Positions 43,501-57,200 of a stretch of 64,000 bases of DNA are shown here, piece by piece. Position 1 is the stretch's first letter. The number at the start of each line of letters is the position of its first letter. The notes under the pieces were generated by a model that was not told the DNA's origin, ran no database searches, and saw only the letters and a list, made by a program, of their open reading frames with translations. Source of the stretch: Topomyia yanbarensis (taxonomy: Eukaryota > Arthropoda > Insecta > Diptera > Culicidae); contig NC_080671.1 in the NCBI RefSeq assembly GCF_030247195.1, positions 211,328,361-211,392,360 of the forward strand. Direction: 5' to 3'. The translations under genes were made by a program, and so were the position numbers.

Positions 43501-45278
43501 CCAATCTGCTTGGTCGTAAATCCATTTCTGTCTTTTCGTTGGGATAGTCGACAGTCCGGGAATGGAAATCAGAATGGGAAAGTGATCACTGCTGTGGGTG
43601 TCCGGAAGTGTTCGCCAAACAAATTTCGAAGCCACCGATTCTGAGCAGATCGAGAGGTCAATAGCCGAAGTAATACCGGTAGCTGGATCAATCCGAGTGT
43701 GCGATCCGTCGTTGAGGATGAGTAATCGTTCCGATAGCGTTTTTTCGGCGATGAAGTGGCCTAATGCGGTAGATTTCGTAGAACCCCAGCAAATATGGTG
43801 CGCGTTAAAGTCGCCTAGTACCAGCACTGGACGTGGAAGCGTTTCGAGGAAGTCACCCAGCTGTTCTTGACACTGTTGAGTATTGGGAGGGACGTAGATC
43901 GATACCACCGTCATTTGTTGTGGCAGTTGGATCCGAACTGCGATTGCCTGTATATTGTCGTCGACATCGATTCGTTCGAAGGGTACACCATCCCGAATGG
44001 CAAGACCTACTCCTTGTTGCCAGTATCGACAGCTACCAGTTTTCAGCAGCAGAGAATAGTTGTTACCGATGAAATCTGCTGGAACTACTCGGTTGTCCAT
44101 TTTTGTTTCTTGTAGCGCTATCAGTTTTGGCTCGTGTTGGGCGATCAGCTGCTTAAGTTCATCGATATTGGAGCGTAGGCCCCGAATGTTCCACTGCAGT
44201 GCGAAACTTTTGCTGTTGCGAGTGGTGATTGTCGCTGACGACGACGATGTTGATGGCGAACGTCTACGAGATCGTATTGGCTCGCCGACAGGGTTCCTCG
44301 ACGTGGTTGGGAGATCGGTGTTCTGGAACTGCTGTTGTGGTGTGCCTTCACCGGCGGAAAGCCAGGAGGAGAATTGCGAGGACTGTATATCCGGGAGGTA
44401 GGGACAGTCCTCTTCCCCCCGGTCGATCCCTTCATGATGAAGTGGGGAAGCTACTTTCTTCTCTTCTTCCCCAAACCGGTTACTCGTTCGATTCGTGCTG
44501 TTCACATCTGTAACGGGATAAACCGCAACAGAATCCGTTCGTAAGCGAGGTGGAATAGGACTGACCTGTGGGACGTCTAGCCCCACAGTGCCAGCCGCTG
44601 TCGAAACTACTACACGATTACTTCCAGAATTGCCGACAGCAACCGGCACTGGGAAAGACTTTGTGTAGTTTTCATTGTCTGCTTCGACGCTACTGTTGTG
44701 GTGACAGCTGTTCCATCTCGAAACGGATATCTCGATGGACCTTCTCCGGGCGACAGCGAATGTTGTTGTGGAAGGAGCGTGTCGTCGATGTTGTCAGTCA
44801 AACCTGGAAGAACATCAGAACAAGCAGTACCTGCAAGGGGATTGACAACTTCGGAACTGACCTGAGGAAGGTCCAGCCCCACAGTGCCAACCGCTGTCGT
44901 ACAAACTACACTATTATGCTCACGAAAACCGACTGCGGTCGGCACTGGGGATAGACTTTGTGTAGTTTTGTTGATCTCCTTTTGTTCGTCGATTGGGATT
45001 TTTTTGTTGGCTGGTTCGCATGTTGTAGTGGTGAAATCGATGTTCCTATCGGCCACAGAGGTGAATTCACTATCAACGGGTTGGGGTATGACGGCCCGGA
45101 TAGTTCCTTCATCCTGCTGTGCTTGCGTTGGAAGGAGTACTACACTTTCCTCTCTTCCAAACCGATTTATCTCGTAGTCAGTATTCGTGCGTGGGTTGTC
45201 GTTGGTATCCAAACGTTGATGAAAATGCGAATTATCGAAGAGGCTGGCTAGGAGGCGTCTCGGTAATCTCAATTTCAT
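40600..45278 (-). pseudogene. I-element C ORF2 (one frameshift)
   Basis: Endonuclease, reverse transcriptase and RNase H for target-primed reverse transcription. From the start at 45278 (MKLRLPRRLLASL) an extension of about 210 residues runs to a one-base deletion in a G run near 44650-44653 (three G where E has four). The remaining 1349 codons are open to 40600: APE-type endonuclease about 148-365 (ALQWNIRG, LQETK, LGDFNAHH, SDHFP), reverse transcriptase about 640-860 with YADD at 812-815, RNase H near 1100-1220 (YTDGSKDD, SDSASCLSALEAG, IPGHAGIHGNEEAD) and CDCCGIIVDVRHVILHC near 1295. Every catalytic motif is present; only the frameshift breaks it, and an internal start downstream could still give a protein with all enzyme domains. 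Confidence 0.9.
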
Positions 45279-46509
45279 CGTCTGAATATTCCATCGTTTC
45301 GTTGGTGGTAGTGGTAGCGGTTCTTTTTGGTGGCGGGCTAAAGTTATCCGGTGAGATTGTCGTTGGTTTGCTGGACTGGGTGTGTTGCTTCTGCGATCTT
45401 CCTCGTTTCGAATCCGTATTTATCGCTGGTGAGTTGTTCCTGGATCTCGTTACGGGCCCGATTGCCTGGTTCATTTGCTTCTGTTCTTTGCTGTGCTGTG
45501 GTTTTTCTTGGCTGGCGGACTGTTGTTTCATCTGATGGATGTACGCCAACATTTGTTCGATTTTTTCGTCTTTTCGTTTGGTCTCCGCCAGAAGTTTTGC
45601 GATCGTTTCGTCCTTCTTCTTCATTGCCAGTTCCAACTCTTTCAGCTTGCTAAGAATCTCATTCGGTTGTGCTGTGGCCTGAGCATAGCTGCCTTTACTT
45701 AGATGTTCCGCTCGTTTGCGTGCTTCCGGGAATGTTAGATTGTCGCGGATTTTTATTTTTATGACCTCCATTTCTTTTTTATACACAGGACATTCGCGGC
45801 TTGTTGGTTGGTGATCGCCTTCACAATTCCGACAGTACGCAGTTTCTTTACATTTTTCTTCGCCGTGTTGTTCTTTCGAGCAATTAAAGCATCGCTGAGG
45901 ACCAGGACATCGAACGCGTGTATGGCCGTAGTTGAAGCATCCGTAACAAAGCATCGGGTTCGGGAAGTATCGGCGAGTAGGAACGTGAAGCAAACCGATC
46001 TTTATGTATTCCGGGTATGTGGTTTTACAGAAGGTCAAGATTAGCGCTGGCGTATTCACTCTCTTCTCAGCTTCCTTTCTTGTAATTCGCTGTACACGAA
46101 TCACTCCCTGGCTTATAATTTCTTGTAAAACATCCTTCTCTTCCATCTGAATCAGATCGTAGCAGGAAATTACGCATCTGCTTACGTTCAGATTCGGATG
46201 AGCTTCGACCACTACTTCAGTGCCGTCAATGAGCTGGGTCATTTTCTGCAACTTAGCAACTTGGGCAGGATTCCGAACTCGAAGGGTATACCGTGTCCCT
46301 TGAGCTTCGGTATTCGCACCTTCGATTGGACCTCCAGCGACAACCTCTACCGATTTACCGATGATGAACGGGTTTCTAGGCAATGGTACACCGTCTTTGC
46401 CGGTTAACTGCAGGAACGTCAATTCGCCGAATTTGTTCGTAGGGTCCATGTACTCTGGTAGTCTTCTCGTTCGCGACCCTCCCGGGTCACCGCTACTAGC
46501 GGCCGCCAT
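45232..46509 (-). CDS. I-element C ORF1, RNA-binding protein
   Basis: 425 residues, intact. Starts MAAASSGDPGGSRTRR; an RRM-like region lies about 70-145 (TRYTLRVRNPAQVAKL to VIRVQRITRK). Three zinc knuckles: CYGCFNYGHTRVRC (188-201), CFNCSKEQHGEEKC (207-220) and CRNCEGDHQPTSREC (226-240). A charged helical stretch likely to be a coiled coil lies about 280-335, and an acidic tail ends the protein. It is expected to coat element RNA and act as a nucleic acid chaperone. Its last 47 nt overlap the ORF2 start, an arrangement kept in D and E. Confidence 0.93.
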   Translation of the reverse strand: MAAASSGDPGGSRTRRLPEYMDPTNKFGELTFLQLTGKDGVPLPRNPFIIGKSVEVVAGGPIEGANTEAQGTRYTLRVRNPAQVAKLQKMTQLIDGTEVVVEAHPNLNVSRCVISCYDLIQMEEKDVLQEIISQGVIRVQRITRKEAEKRVNTPALILTFCKTTYPEYIKIGLLHVPTRRYFPNPMLCYGCFNYGHTRVRCPGPQRCFNCSKEQHGEEKCKETAYCRNCEGDHQPTSRECPVYKKEMEVIKIKIRDNLTFPEARKRAEHLSKGSYAQATAQPNEILSKLKELELAMKKKDETIAKLLAETKRKDEKIEQMLAYIHQMKQQSASQEKPQHSKEQKQMNQAIGPVTRSRNNSPAINTDSKRGRSQKQHTQSSKPTTISPDNFSPPPKRTATTTTNETMEYSDDEIEITETPPSQPLR

Positions 46510-47383
<874 letters not shown>

Positions 47384-47498
47384 GTTGTTGTTGTTGTTTA
47401 TTAACGACACTTTACACCAAACGGTGCATTCGTGTCGGAAGAAAATTAGTTTCCAAATTCCTATCAACATTATAAAACAATTTACAATTCATTATTTT

Positions 47499-50400
47499 TC
47501 ACATTCGTTTATACAAATTAGTTTCCTTGAGGAAGCTTAGCAGTTTGTCTTCGGTGTTCGTTTCGTTGCCTAAAGCCACTCGTAGGCTCGTCGAATCGAT
47601 GTTGTGCATCCTTCTAGCATCGTCGTATTTTCGGCACTGAAGGATTATATGACGAACATCTACGGTTACCCCGCAGCAGTCGCAAACTGGTGGGGTTTCT
47701 CTCTTTAGAAGGAAGTCGTGCGTCAATCGGGTATGCCCTATTCGCAACCGGGTGAGCACTCGTTGATCAGCCGAACTCTCGCGGTCAGTCCACTTTACCG
47801 TATCGAATTTTATTTCGCGAAGCTTCACTTCAGTGGATGCAGACCATCGACGGTACCAGTGATTTCGGATAGTTGATTTTACCTGATTGTTGGCGTCTGC
47901 TCCCGGAATGGCTATTTGCAAAGGGGCATTACCCCTGGCTTCTCCTGCGAGGCGGTCTGCCTCTTCATTCCCGCGAATTCCAGCGTGTCCTGGAATCCAG
48001 CACAGATTGATTGGACGATGTCTTATCATGGTTTCAATCTCCTGGATCCACGGATGCTGGGACGTGCCAGCTTCAATTGCCGATAAACAACTGGCTGAGT
48101 CTGTCATTATTAGCAGATCGTTGCAAGTGTAGTACGAAGTTACCGCTGTTTTAATTGCAAAAGCCTCGGCCGAGAACACGCTGCACTGTGGCGGAAGACC
48201 AGTCGACTGCTGGAGATGTTCTCCAAACATTCCCGCGCCTACTGCGTCGTCGTCTTTCGATCCGTCGGTATACACAACCGTTGAGTTGCTGAAGCGAGCA
48301 TTCAGGAGTTCCTGAACGACAGGACGGACCACCTCAGAGGGATCTCCGGCATTCACACATCTTTTGATATCCCACACGACGTGGGGCTTGGGCTCGTACC
48401 ACTTTCGGGTGGCTAGTCGAGTTCGAGTACAAATATTTGGTAAGGGCATTCCGATCACCTCTGACAGTTCTTCGGAAGCTCGACGTACTAGTGGGAGATC
48501 CGCATTATCTCTGCTTTTTTCCAACAAACGGATGGACAATCGGGTTATGCTTTGGAGAACGAGGAGATCAAATGGTAAGGTGCCTGCTTCGGCCATGATG
48601 GCTAAGATCGGACTTGTAACGAATGCACCAGATGCAAATCTTACCATCCTGTTGTAGGCGGGCGCGAGAGTTTTGGTGACGACATCTCCGCCCCGACTAA
48701 CGAGTCCCATCCCATACAATAGTCGCGAAGTGACAATGGCGGAGCCGATTTGTAACAAAGAAGTCCGTTGACCACGTGGTAGCTTTGCTCCGATCATTTT
48801 CAGGATACGCAGCCTGGATTCACATGCCTTCTTCGTTAGCTTGCAATGCGCTTTGAAGTTCAGCGATCTGTCGAGAGTGATACCGAGGGTTTTCAGTTGA
48901 TTTTGTGACGGTATAGCTACTGTATCTATCCTGATGGATTGCGTGGGCTCACGACGGGCATTCGGGCTACAGTAAAAAATGCTGGATTTTGTTGCTGATA
49001 TCGTGAATCCAACACTTTTCGCCCATCTATGAACGGCTTTTACTGCTGACTGTAGTTTCCGATAGAGTGGTTGTTCTTTTTTGCCCCGCACTACAAGAAG
49101 GATGTCATCGGCGTACAATAGCACTGTCACGGTATTCGGAACCACCCGGAAGATAGGTTGGATTGCTACGAGGAATAGGGTAACTGAGAGCACAGAATCC
49201 TGTGGTACACCATTTACTGGCGGCAGCTTGCGCGATAAATGCCCATCGACGTTTACCTGGAACGTTCGCTCTGAAAGAAAGCTAGTGAGCATGTTTATCA
49301 TGTTTCCGCGTATCTGCCACTTTCGTAATGTTCGCAGGATGCCGTATCTCCAAGTGGTGTCGTACGCCTTAGCCAAATCAAGCGATGCTATCAGACAGTG
49401 CTCGTCACGGTCGGGTAATGACCTCTCCAACTCCGCAAAATATGTGTCAGTACCTCGGCCGGATCTGAAGGCATGTTGTCGAGTGTCTAGCCGCCCGTTC
49501 GATTCAAGCTCGGTAGTTAACCGTCGATTCACCATCCGCTCGAATACCTTCGCCATACAGCTCGTTAACGTGATCGGTCGGAAAGCAGATGGACCTGTGT
49601 CGCTCGAATTCGGCTTTGGGATTGGCACAATAATTCCAGTTCGCCAACAGGATGGAAATACGCCACTGCGCCAAACCCTGTTGAAAAGCTCCAATAAAGC
49701 AGTTTTCACCGACAATGGTAGTCGTTGTAGCATTGGATAGCCGACTGAATCCGGACCTGTAGAATTACTTCGTCCTCTGTCGAGCGCCCATACAAGCTCA
49801 TTCAAAGTGAAGTCGGAGTTATAGATGCCGTCGGTCTAGGGTGAAAAGTTGAAACGGTTTCGTTCGGCCTTTTCCTTCTCAATTTGAAACGAAGGAGGGT
49901 AGCTGGATGTTGCCGATATTGCGCTGTAATGCTCTGCTAGTTCTTCAGCCACTTCTTCTGCATTATCCGTGTAGCCAGCTGAACGTTTAATGACGGCTGG
50001 GCGATGCTGACGTTTTCCTCTTAATGCGTTCACTGTCTGCCACATTTCCGATGCAGTGGAGTTTGGGGATATTTTCGCGACGAATTCCTCCCACGATCGT
50101 TGTTTGGCATCACGGATTGATTTTCTTGTTGCTGCCCGTGCTTCCTGAAAGCTTTTCAGTGCTTCAGGTTTTCGTGGGTCCTCCATTTCGATACGCTTCA
50201 GTGCTCTGAGTGCTTTTCTTCGACTTTTTATGGCTGCTTTTACGTCCGGAAACCACCACCAGGAACTGCCTTAGGTCCGACCTTTCCGCTGCTTCTGGGT
50301 ATTGCAGTGTTTGTTGCAGTGATCAAATGATCGACAAAACGGTCGATTGACATTTCGACGCCCGGTTGTAATACGTTGGCGGTCAATCGTTCGTAAGTTG

Positions 50401-52180
50401 TCCAGTCCGCTTGGTCATAAATCCATTGTCGCCTTTTTGTTGGAACATGTGAGAACCCGGGCATGGAAACGGTTATTGGCAGGTGGTCACTGTTATAGGT
50501 ATCTGGAAGCGTTCGCCAGGTGAATTTCGAGGCCACAGTAACGGAGCAGATTGACAGGTCGATAGCTGAAGTAGCACCGGTGGCTGGGTCGACTCGTGTA
50601 TGCGACCCATTGTTAAGTATAACTAGGTGTTCTTCCAACGTTTTTTTCTGCGATGAATTGACCTAGTGCGGACGATTTGTTGGATCCCCAGCATATGTGA
50701 TGAGCATTGAAGTCACCTAGCACTAACATAGGACGTGGGAGCTGTTCGAGGAGGTCACATAGTTTTTCTTGGCACTGTTGGGTACTGGGAGGAATGTATA
50801 TTGATACCACCGTCATTTGCTGTGGTAGTTGAACCCGAACTGCGATCGCTTGGATATCCTTATCGACGTCAATCCGCTCAAAGGGCACTCCATCCCTAAT
50901 GGCCAGGCCCACTCCGTGTTGCCAGTGTCGACAGCTACCAGTCTGAAGCAACAGAGTATAGTTCTTGCCAATGAAGTCGGCTGGGATCACTCGATTGTCC
51001 ACTTTGGTTTCCTGTAGTGCTATTAGGCTCGGTTCGTATTCAGTGATGAGCTGTTTAAGCTCGCTGACATTGGTTCGCAGCCCCCGAATGTTTCACTGAA
51101 GTGCGAAACATCTACTATCTCGTCTGGCGGAAGTCGTTGACGAAGACGATGATAAAGACGAAATAGACCTTCGATGTCCAGCTGGCACGTTGCGTGTGCT
51201 GATATCCACGGAACGATCGGTACTCTGGTACTGGTTGTGATGTTGCGGTGTATCTTCGCCGGCGGAAAGCCAGGAGGAGAATTGCGAGGACTGTATACCA
51301 GGGAGGTAGGGACAGTCCTCTTCCCCCGGTCGATCCCTTCATTATGAAGTGGGGAAGCTACTTTCTTCTCTTCTTCCCCAAACCGGTTACTCGTTGGACT
51401 CGAACTGGTTACATCTGCAACAGAGGAAGCAGCAGCAGCATTTGCGCGTAGATGAAGCGATATTGGACTGACCTGTGGGACGTCTAGCCCCACAGTGCCA
51501 GCCGCTGTCGAAACAACTACACGATTACTTCCAGAACTACCGACAGCGACCGGCACTGGGGAAATACTTTGTGTAGTTTTAGTGGATTTCTTCTTCGACG
51601 ATCGGGTGACTGATTCGTTGTGGTATAGTCTTGTCGATGTGCCTTCTCCGGGTGAAAGCAGCGGTTGGTGCCAAGGTTCAGCAAGAACAGTGTTGCCAAC
51701 CGGATCTGTAAAAACGTTTAGCGCAGCAGTATCTGTGAAAGGGTTAGCAGACTTGGAACTGACCTGAGATAGGTCCAGCCCCACAGTGCCAACCGCTGTC
51801 GTACAAACTACACTATCATGTTTAAAAACACCGACTGCAGTCGGCACTGGGGAAAGGCTTCGTGTAGTTTTGCTGATCTCCTTCTGTTCGTCGCTCGGGA
51901 TTCTTTTGTTTACTGGTTCGCAAGTTGTAGTGGTGAAATCGGTGTTCCTATCGGCCACAGAGGTGAATTCACTATCAACGGGTTGGGGTATGACGGCCCG
52001 GATAGTTCCTTCATCCTGCTGTGCTTGCGTTGGAAGGAGTACTACACTTTCCTCTCTTCCAAACCGATCTATCTCGTGGTCAGTATTCGTGCGTGGGTTG
52101 TCGTTGGTATCCAAACGTTGATGAAAATGAGAATTATCGAAGAGGCTGGCTAGGAGGCGTCTCGGTAATCTCAATTTCAT
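47499..52180 (-). pseudogene. I-element D ORF2, multiply broken
   Basis: Starts at 52180 and ends at 47499. Breaks seen: a frame change in the N-terminal extension (between about 51100 and 51300), TGG to TGA at 51093-51095 at the tryptophan of the endonuclease motif ALQWNIRG, a one-base insertion near 50640-50652, a small insertion near 50251-50265 and TAG at 49836-49838 just before the reverse transcriptase. The last 768 codons are open and hold YADD (LLYADDILLVV), full RNase H and the C-terminal Cys/His motif. A GVPQDS in place of the usual GVPQGS is a further lesion. Confidence 0.9.
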
Positions 52181-53411
52181 CGTCTGAATATTCCATCGTT
52201 TCGTTGGTGGTAGTGGCAGCGGTTCTTTTTGGTGGTGGGCTTAAGTTATCCGGTGAGGTTGTCGTTGGTTTGCTGAACGGGGTGTGTTGTTTCTGTGGTC
52301 TTCCTCGTTTTGAATCCGTATTTATCGCTGGTGAACTATTCCTGGATCTCGTTACAGGCCCGATTTGTTGGCTCGTTTGCTTCTGTTCTTTGTTGTATTG
52401 TGGTTTTTCTTGGCTGGCGGACTGTTGTTTCATCTGATGGATGTACGCCAACATTTGCACGATTTTTTCGTCTTTTCGTTTGGTCTCCGCCAGAAGTTTT
52501 GCGATCGTTTCGTCCTTCTTCTTCATTGCCAGTTCCAACTCTTTCAGCTTGCTAAGAATCTCATTCGGTTGTGCTGTGGCCTGAGCATAGCTGCCTTTAC
52601 TTAGATGTTCCGCTCGTTTGCGTGCTTCCGGGAATGTTAGATTGTCGCGTACTTTTATTTTTATGACCTCCATTTCTTTTTTATAAACAGGACATTCGCG
52701 GCTAGTTGGTTGGTGATCGCCTTCACAATTCCGACAGTACGCCGTTTCTTTGCATTTATCTTCACCGTGTTTATCTTTCGAGCAGTTAAAACATCGCTGG
52801 GGACCAGGACATCGAACGCGTGTATGGCCGTAGTTAAAGCATCCATAACAAAGCATCGGGTTCGGGAAGTATGGGCGAGTAGGAACGTGAAGCAAACCGA
52901 TCTTTATGTATTCCGGGTATGTGGTCTTGCAGAAGGTCAATATTAGCGCTGGCGTATTTACTCTATTCTCGGCTTCCTTTCGTGTAATTCGCTGTACACG
53001 AATCACTCCCTGGCTTATGATTTCCTGTAAAACATCCTTCTCTTCCATATGAATCAGATCGTAGCAGGAAATTACGCATCTGCTTACGTTCAGATTCGGA
53101 TGGGCTTCAACCACTACTTCAGTGCCGTCAATGAGCTGGTTCATTTTCTGCAACTTAGCAACTTGGGCGGGGTTCCGAACTCGAAGGGTATACCGTGTCC
53201 TTTGAGCTTCGGTATTCGCACCTTCGATTGGACCACCAGCGGCAACCTCAACCGATTTTCCAATGATAAACGGGTTTCTTGGCAAAGGTACACCGTCTTT
53301 ACCTGTCAGCTGCAGAAACGTCAATTCGCCGAATTTATTCGTCGGGTCCATATACTCCGGTAATCTTCTTTTGCTTGACCCTCCCGGGTCACCGCTACTA
53401 GCGGCCGCCAT
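52134..53411 (-). CDS. I-element D ORF1, RNA-binding protein
   Basis: 425 residues, intact, same length and layout as C: CYGCFNYGHTRVRC, CFNCSKDKHGEDKC and a third Cys/His box, then the coiled-coil stretch and acidic tail. Differences from C are scattered and mostly mild. That ORF1 stays open while ORF2 has five breaks could be chance or could reflect use of ORF1 in trans. Confidence 0.92.
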   Translation of the reverse strand: MAAASSGDPGGSSKRRLPEYMDPTNKFGELTFLQLTGKDGVPLPRNPFIIGKSVEVAAGGPIEGANTEAQRTRYTLRVRNPAQVAKLQKMNQLIDGTEVVVEAHPNLNVSRCVISCYDLIHMEEKDVLQEIISQGVIRVQRITRKEAENRVNTPALILTFCKTTYPEYIKIGLLHVPTRPYFPNPMLCYGCFNYGHTRVRCPGPQRCFNCSKDKHGEDKCKETAYCRNCEGDHQPTSRECPVYKKEMEVIKIKVRDNLTFPEARKRAEHLSKGSYAQATAQPNEILSKLKELELAMKKKDETIAKLLAETKRKDEKIVQMLAYIHQMKQQSASQEKPQYNKEQKQTSQQIGPVTRSRNSSPAINTDSKRGRPQKQHTPFSKPTTTSPDNLSPPPKRTAATTTNETMEYSDDEIEITETPPSQPLR

Positions 53412-54138
53412 CTTGGATCACACCACCAGACGTTGGAAACTGCTATGTGGCACGGTCACCCGATACCAACCCCAAATGGACAAAAAGGTAAAGAAAAGGA
53501 AAGATCTTACCTTATTTGCCCCTTCAACGTCGACTTTTTCGAAGTGTTCCCACACTTTTGGGACACACTGTAGGTGAGCAGTGTCGCTACTGCTTGTTTT
53601 CCACTTCTACACAGCCAAGAGAAGCGAACTGAATGAATTTCGCCAAGAAAAAACGCACTTAATGGATTCCGCCCTTTTTATTGTTTCAACTTTTTTGGCA
53701 CGCACTGTAACGTCCAAATTTTTCAATACGCACTGTATTATACTCAACTACCACCAAATAACAAGTCAAAAAAAAATTTCCAAATTTTCCAAAACTTTTC
53801 ACGTTTTTTACGTCTTCAATAATATCTCCCGTTCAGGGCACCGTCAATCTCACGACTGGCATCTACAGCAAGTGAATGAACTGGCCGGGCAGCCACGCGG
53901 GTAGGCACAGCGATGGCTGTTTGTTTACCTATAGCACCGCGTGGGCAAAACTAAAAATTCACTTCTTTCAGCCGTTTCTTCACCGATTTACGTCAATCTT
54001 TCACTGTTCACCACTAGAGAACCACTTCACTCGTCTATTTGTCGTAAATTGGACCGCGGTTATCGCGAAAAACACGGTATTAAAATTTACGAATGTGCGA
54101 TGTATGTACCGTACGGAACGGTGTTTCCAACTCGAATG
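53412..54138 (-). promoter_or_regulatory. 5' leader of I-element D
   Basis: 727 nt. Shares with C the CGTACGGAACGG block at the outer edge and the GCGGGTAGGCACAGCGATGG block near 53900. The outer edge abuts the short TAA tail of E. Confidence 0.55.
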
Positions 54139-54279
54139 AATAATAATTGTTGTTGTTGTTGTTGTTTATTAACGACACTTTACACCAAGGAAGGGTGCAT
54201 TCGTGTCGGAAGAAAATATTTTACCTGTTAATTTTACAATGCAGTTATCAGTTATGCAGTTACAAATCAAAATATACAT

Positions 54280-57200
54280 TTATAGCAATTTAAATAGGTT
54301 AGTTTCCTTAAGGAATTTTACTATACTCTCCTCATTTTTCCTGTCGTTGCGCTGAGCCACTCGCAGACTAGTCGACTTGATGTCGTGCTTCCTTCTAACG
54401 TCGTCGTACTTTCTGCAGTGGAGGATCACATGGCGGACATCTACAACGATCCCACAGCAGTCGCATACTGGTGGTGAAGTTTTCTTTAGCAGAAAGTCGT
54501 GTGTTAGCCGGGTATGCCCTATTCGAAGCCGGGTAAGAACTCGCTGTTCGGCCGAATTCTCGCGGTCAGTCCACTTCACTGTGTCGAATTTAACTTCACG
54601 AAGTTTTACTTCAGTGGACGCTGACCACCGACGGTACCATTGGTTTCGGATAGCTGTTTTTATATGCTTGACGGCGTCTGCCCCCGGAACAGATATAGCT
54701 AACGGAGCAATGTTCCTCGCTTCTCCAGCGAGTCTGTCTGCCTCCTCGTTGCCACGGATGCCAGCGTGACCTGGAATCCAGCAAAGCTTGATTGAACGAT
54801 TTCGTAGCAGGTTTTCAATTTCCTGGATCCACGGGTGCTGGGATGTGCCGGCTTCGATTGCCGATAAACAGCTGGCCGAATCGGACATTATTACTAAGTC
54901 GCTGACCGTGTTGAATGTTGTTAGCGCTGTTTTTATTGCGAATGCCTCTGCCGAGAAGACACTGCATTGCTGTGGAAGACCAAGTGACTGTTGGAAGTGT
55001 TCTCCAAAAACTCCGGCGCCTACTGCGGTATCGTCTTTCGAGCCATCTGTGTAGACGATTGTTGAACGGCTGAGATGATTTGTCAGGAGCTCTTGAACAA
55101 CTGGACGAACAATACCCGAGGGGTCTCCAGCTTTTACGCGCTTCTTGATTTCCCAAAGGATCTGGGGTGTGCGGTCGTACCACTTTCGATCAGATAGTCG
55201 CGTTCGGGTGTAGATGTTTGGGAGAGCAGTTCCGACTATTTCTGTCAAACGTTCGGAAGCTCGGCAAACCAGGGGAAGGTCAGCATTCTCCCTGCTGTTT
55301 CCCAACATTCTGATGGCTAATTGGGCTACAGTTTGGAGAATGAGAAGATCTAACGGTAGAGTACCTGCTTCAGCCATAATGGCTATGATCGGACTGGTGA
55401 CGTATGCTCCAGATGCATATCTGATCATCTTGTTGTATGCGGGTGCCAGGGTTTTGATGACAGCATCTCCACCCCTACTAACGATTCCTATACCGTACAA
55501 AAGTCGCGAAGTAATAATTGCGGATCCAATTCGCAGTAAAGATGAGCGTTGACCACGGGGAAGTTTGGCACCGATCATCTTCAGGATGCGCAGCCTAGAT
55601 TCGCATGCCTTCTTCGTCAATTTGCAGTGCGCTGCGAAGTTGAGTGATCGATCGAGGGTAACGCCGAGAATTTTCAGGCGTGTTTCTGTCGGTATAGCAA
55701 CTCGATCTATCGTGATTGCTTGACTGGGTGCACGACGGGCATTAGGGCTACAATAGAAGATGCTGGATTTTGTTGCAGATATCGTAAATCCAACACTTCT
55801 TGCCCATTCATGGACGGCTTTTACTGCTGACTGAAGCTTTCGATAAAGCGGCTGGTCTTTCTTCCCCCAAACTACGAGTAGGATATCGTCGGCGTACAAC
55901 AAGATCTTCACAGTGTTCGGAACCACGCGAAAGATGGGTTGAATGGCCACGAGAAACAGCGTAACCGAGAGCACTGAGCCTTGTGGCACACCGTTTTCCA
56001 GCGGATGCGCTGGCGATAAGTAACCCTCTACATTAACCTGGAACGATCTTTCTGTCAGGAAGCTGTTCAACACGTTGATCATTCTACCGCGTATGTGCCA
56101 TTTCTTTAGTGTTCGTAGTATGCCATACCTCCACGTGGTATCGTAAGCCTTGGACAAGTCAAGCGACGCTATCAGACAGTGCTCGTCACGGTCGGGTAAT
56201 GACCTCTCCAACTCCGCAAAATATGTGTCAGTGCCCCGACCGGACCTGAAGGCATGTTGTCGTTTGTCGAGATGCCCGTTCGCCTCTAGTTCGGTGGTCA
56301 GCCGTCGGTTGACTATTCGCTCGAAAACCTTCGCCATACAGCTCGTTAGGGTTATTGGACGGAATGCAGCTGGACCCTCGTCATTCGAGTTTGACTTTGG
56401 AATTGGTACGATGATTCCAGTTCGCCAACAGGGTGGAAACACGCCACTACGCCATATTCTATTGAATAGTTCCAACATGGCAGTTTTCACCGACAACGGC
56501 AGTCGCTGAAGCATTGGATAACCGATGCAGTCCGGGCCTGAAGAGCCACTTCGTCCTCTATCGAGTGCCCAAAGCAGCTCGTTCAGAGTGAAGTCTGTGT
56601 TGTAAGTATCGTCGGTATCTGGCGAGAAATTCACGCGGTTTCGTTCGGCCTTTTCCTTCTCTCTTTGGAACAATGGCGAGTAGCTGGAGGTGGCGGATCG
56701 TTCGCTGTAATGTTGTGCCAGTTCTTCAGCTACTTCTTCAGCCTTATCCGTGTAGCCGCTAGATCGCTTGATGACAGTTGGTCGATGCTGACGTTTCCCT
56801 CTCAACCTGTTCACTGTCTGCCACATCTCCGTCGCAGTGGAACTCGGAGATATCTTCGTGACGAATTCCTCCCATGATCGCTGTTTGGCATCATGGATCG
56901 AATTTCGTGCAGCTGCACGCGCCTCTTGGAAGTGTTTTAGTGCATCGGCTTTCCGTGGGTCTTCTGCTTGAATACGCCTTAGTGCTCTCAGTGTTTTTCT
57001 TCTCGTTTTGATGGCCGCTTTAACCTCCGGACACCACCACGGAACCGCTTTTGGACCGACTCTACCGGTTGTGCGGGGTATCGCAGTGTTTGCTGCTTTA
57101 ATCAAACGGTCAACAAAACAGTCAATTGATATTTCGGCACCCGGTCGAATAGCGCTGGCGGTTAGATGTTCGAAAGTTGTCCAATCCGCTTGGTCGTAGA

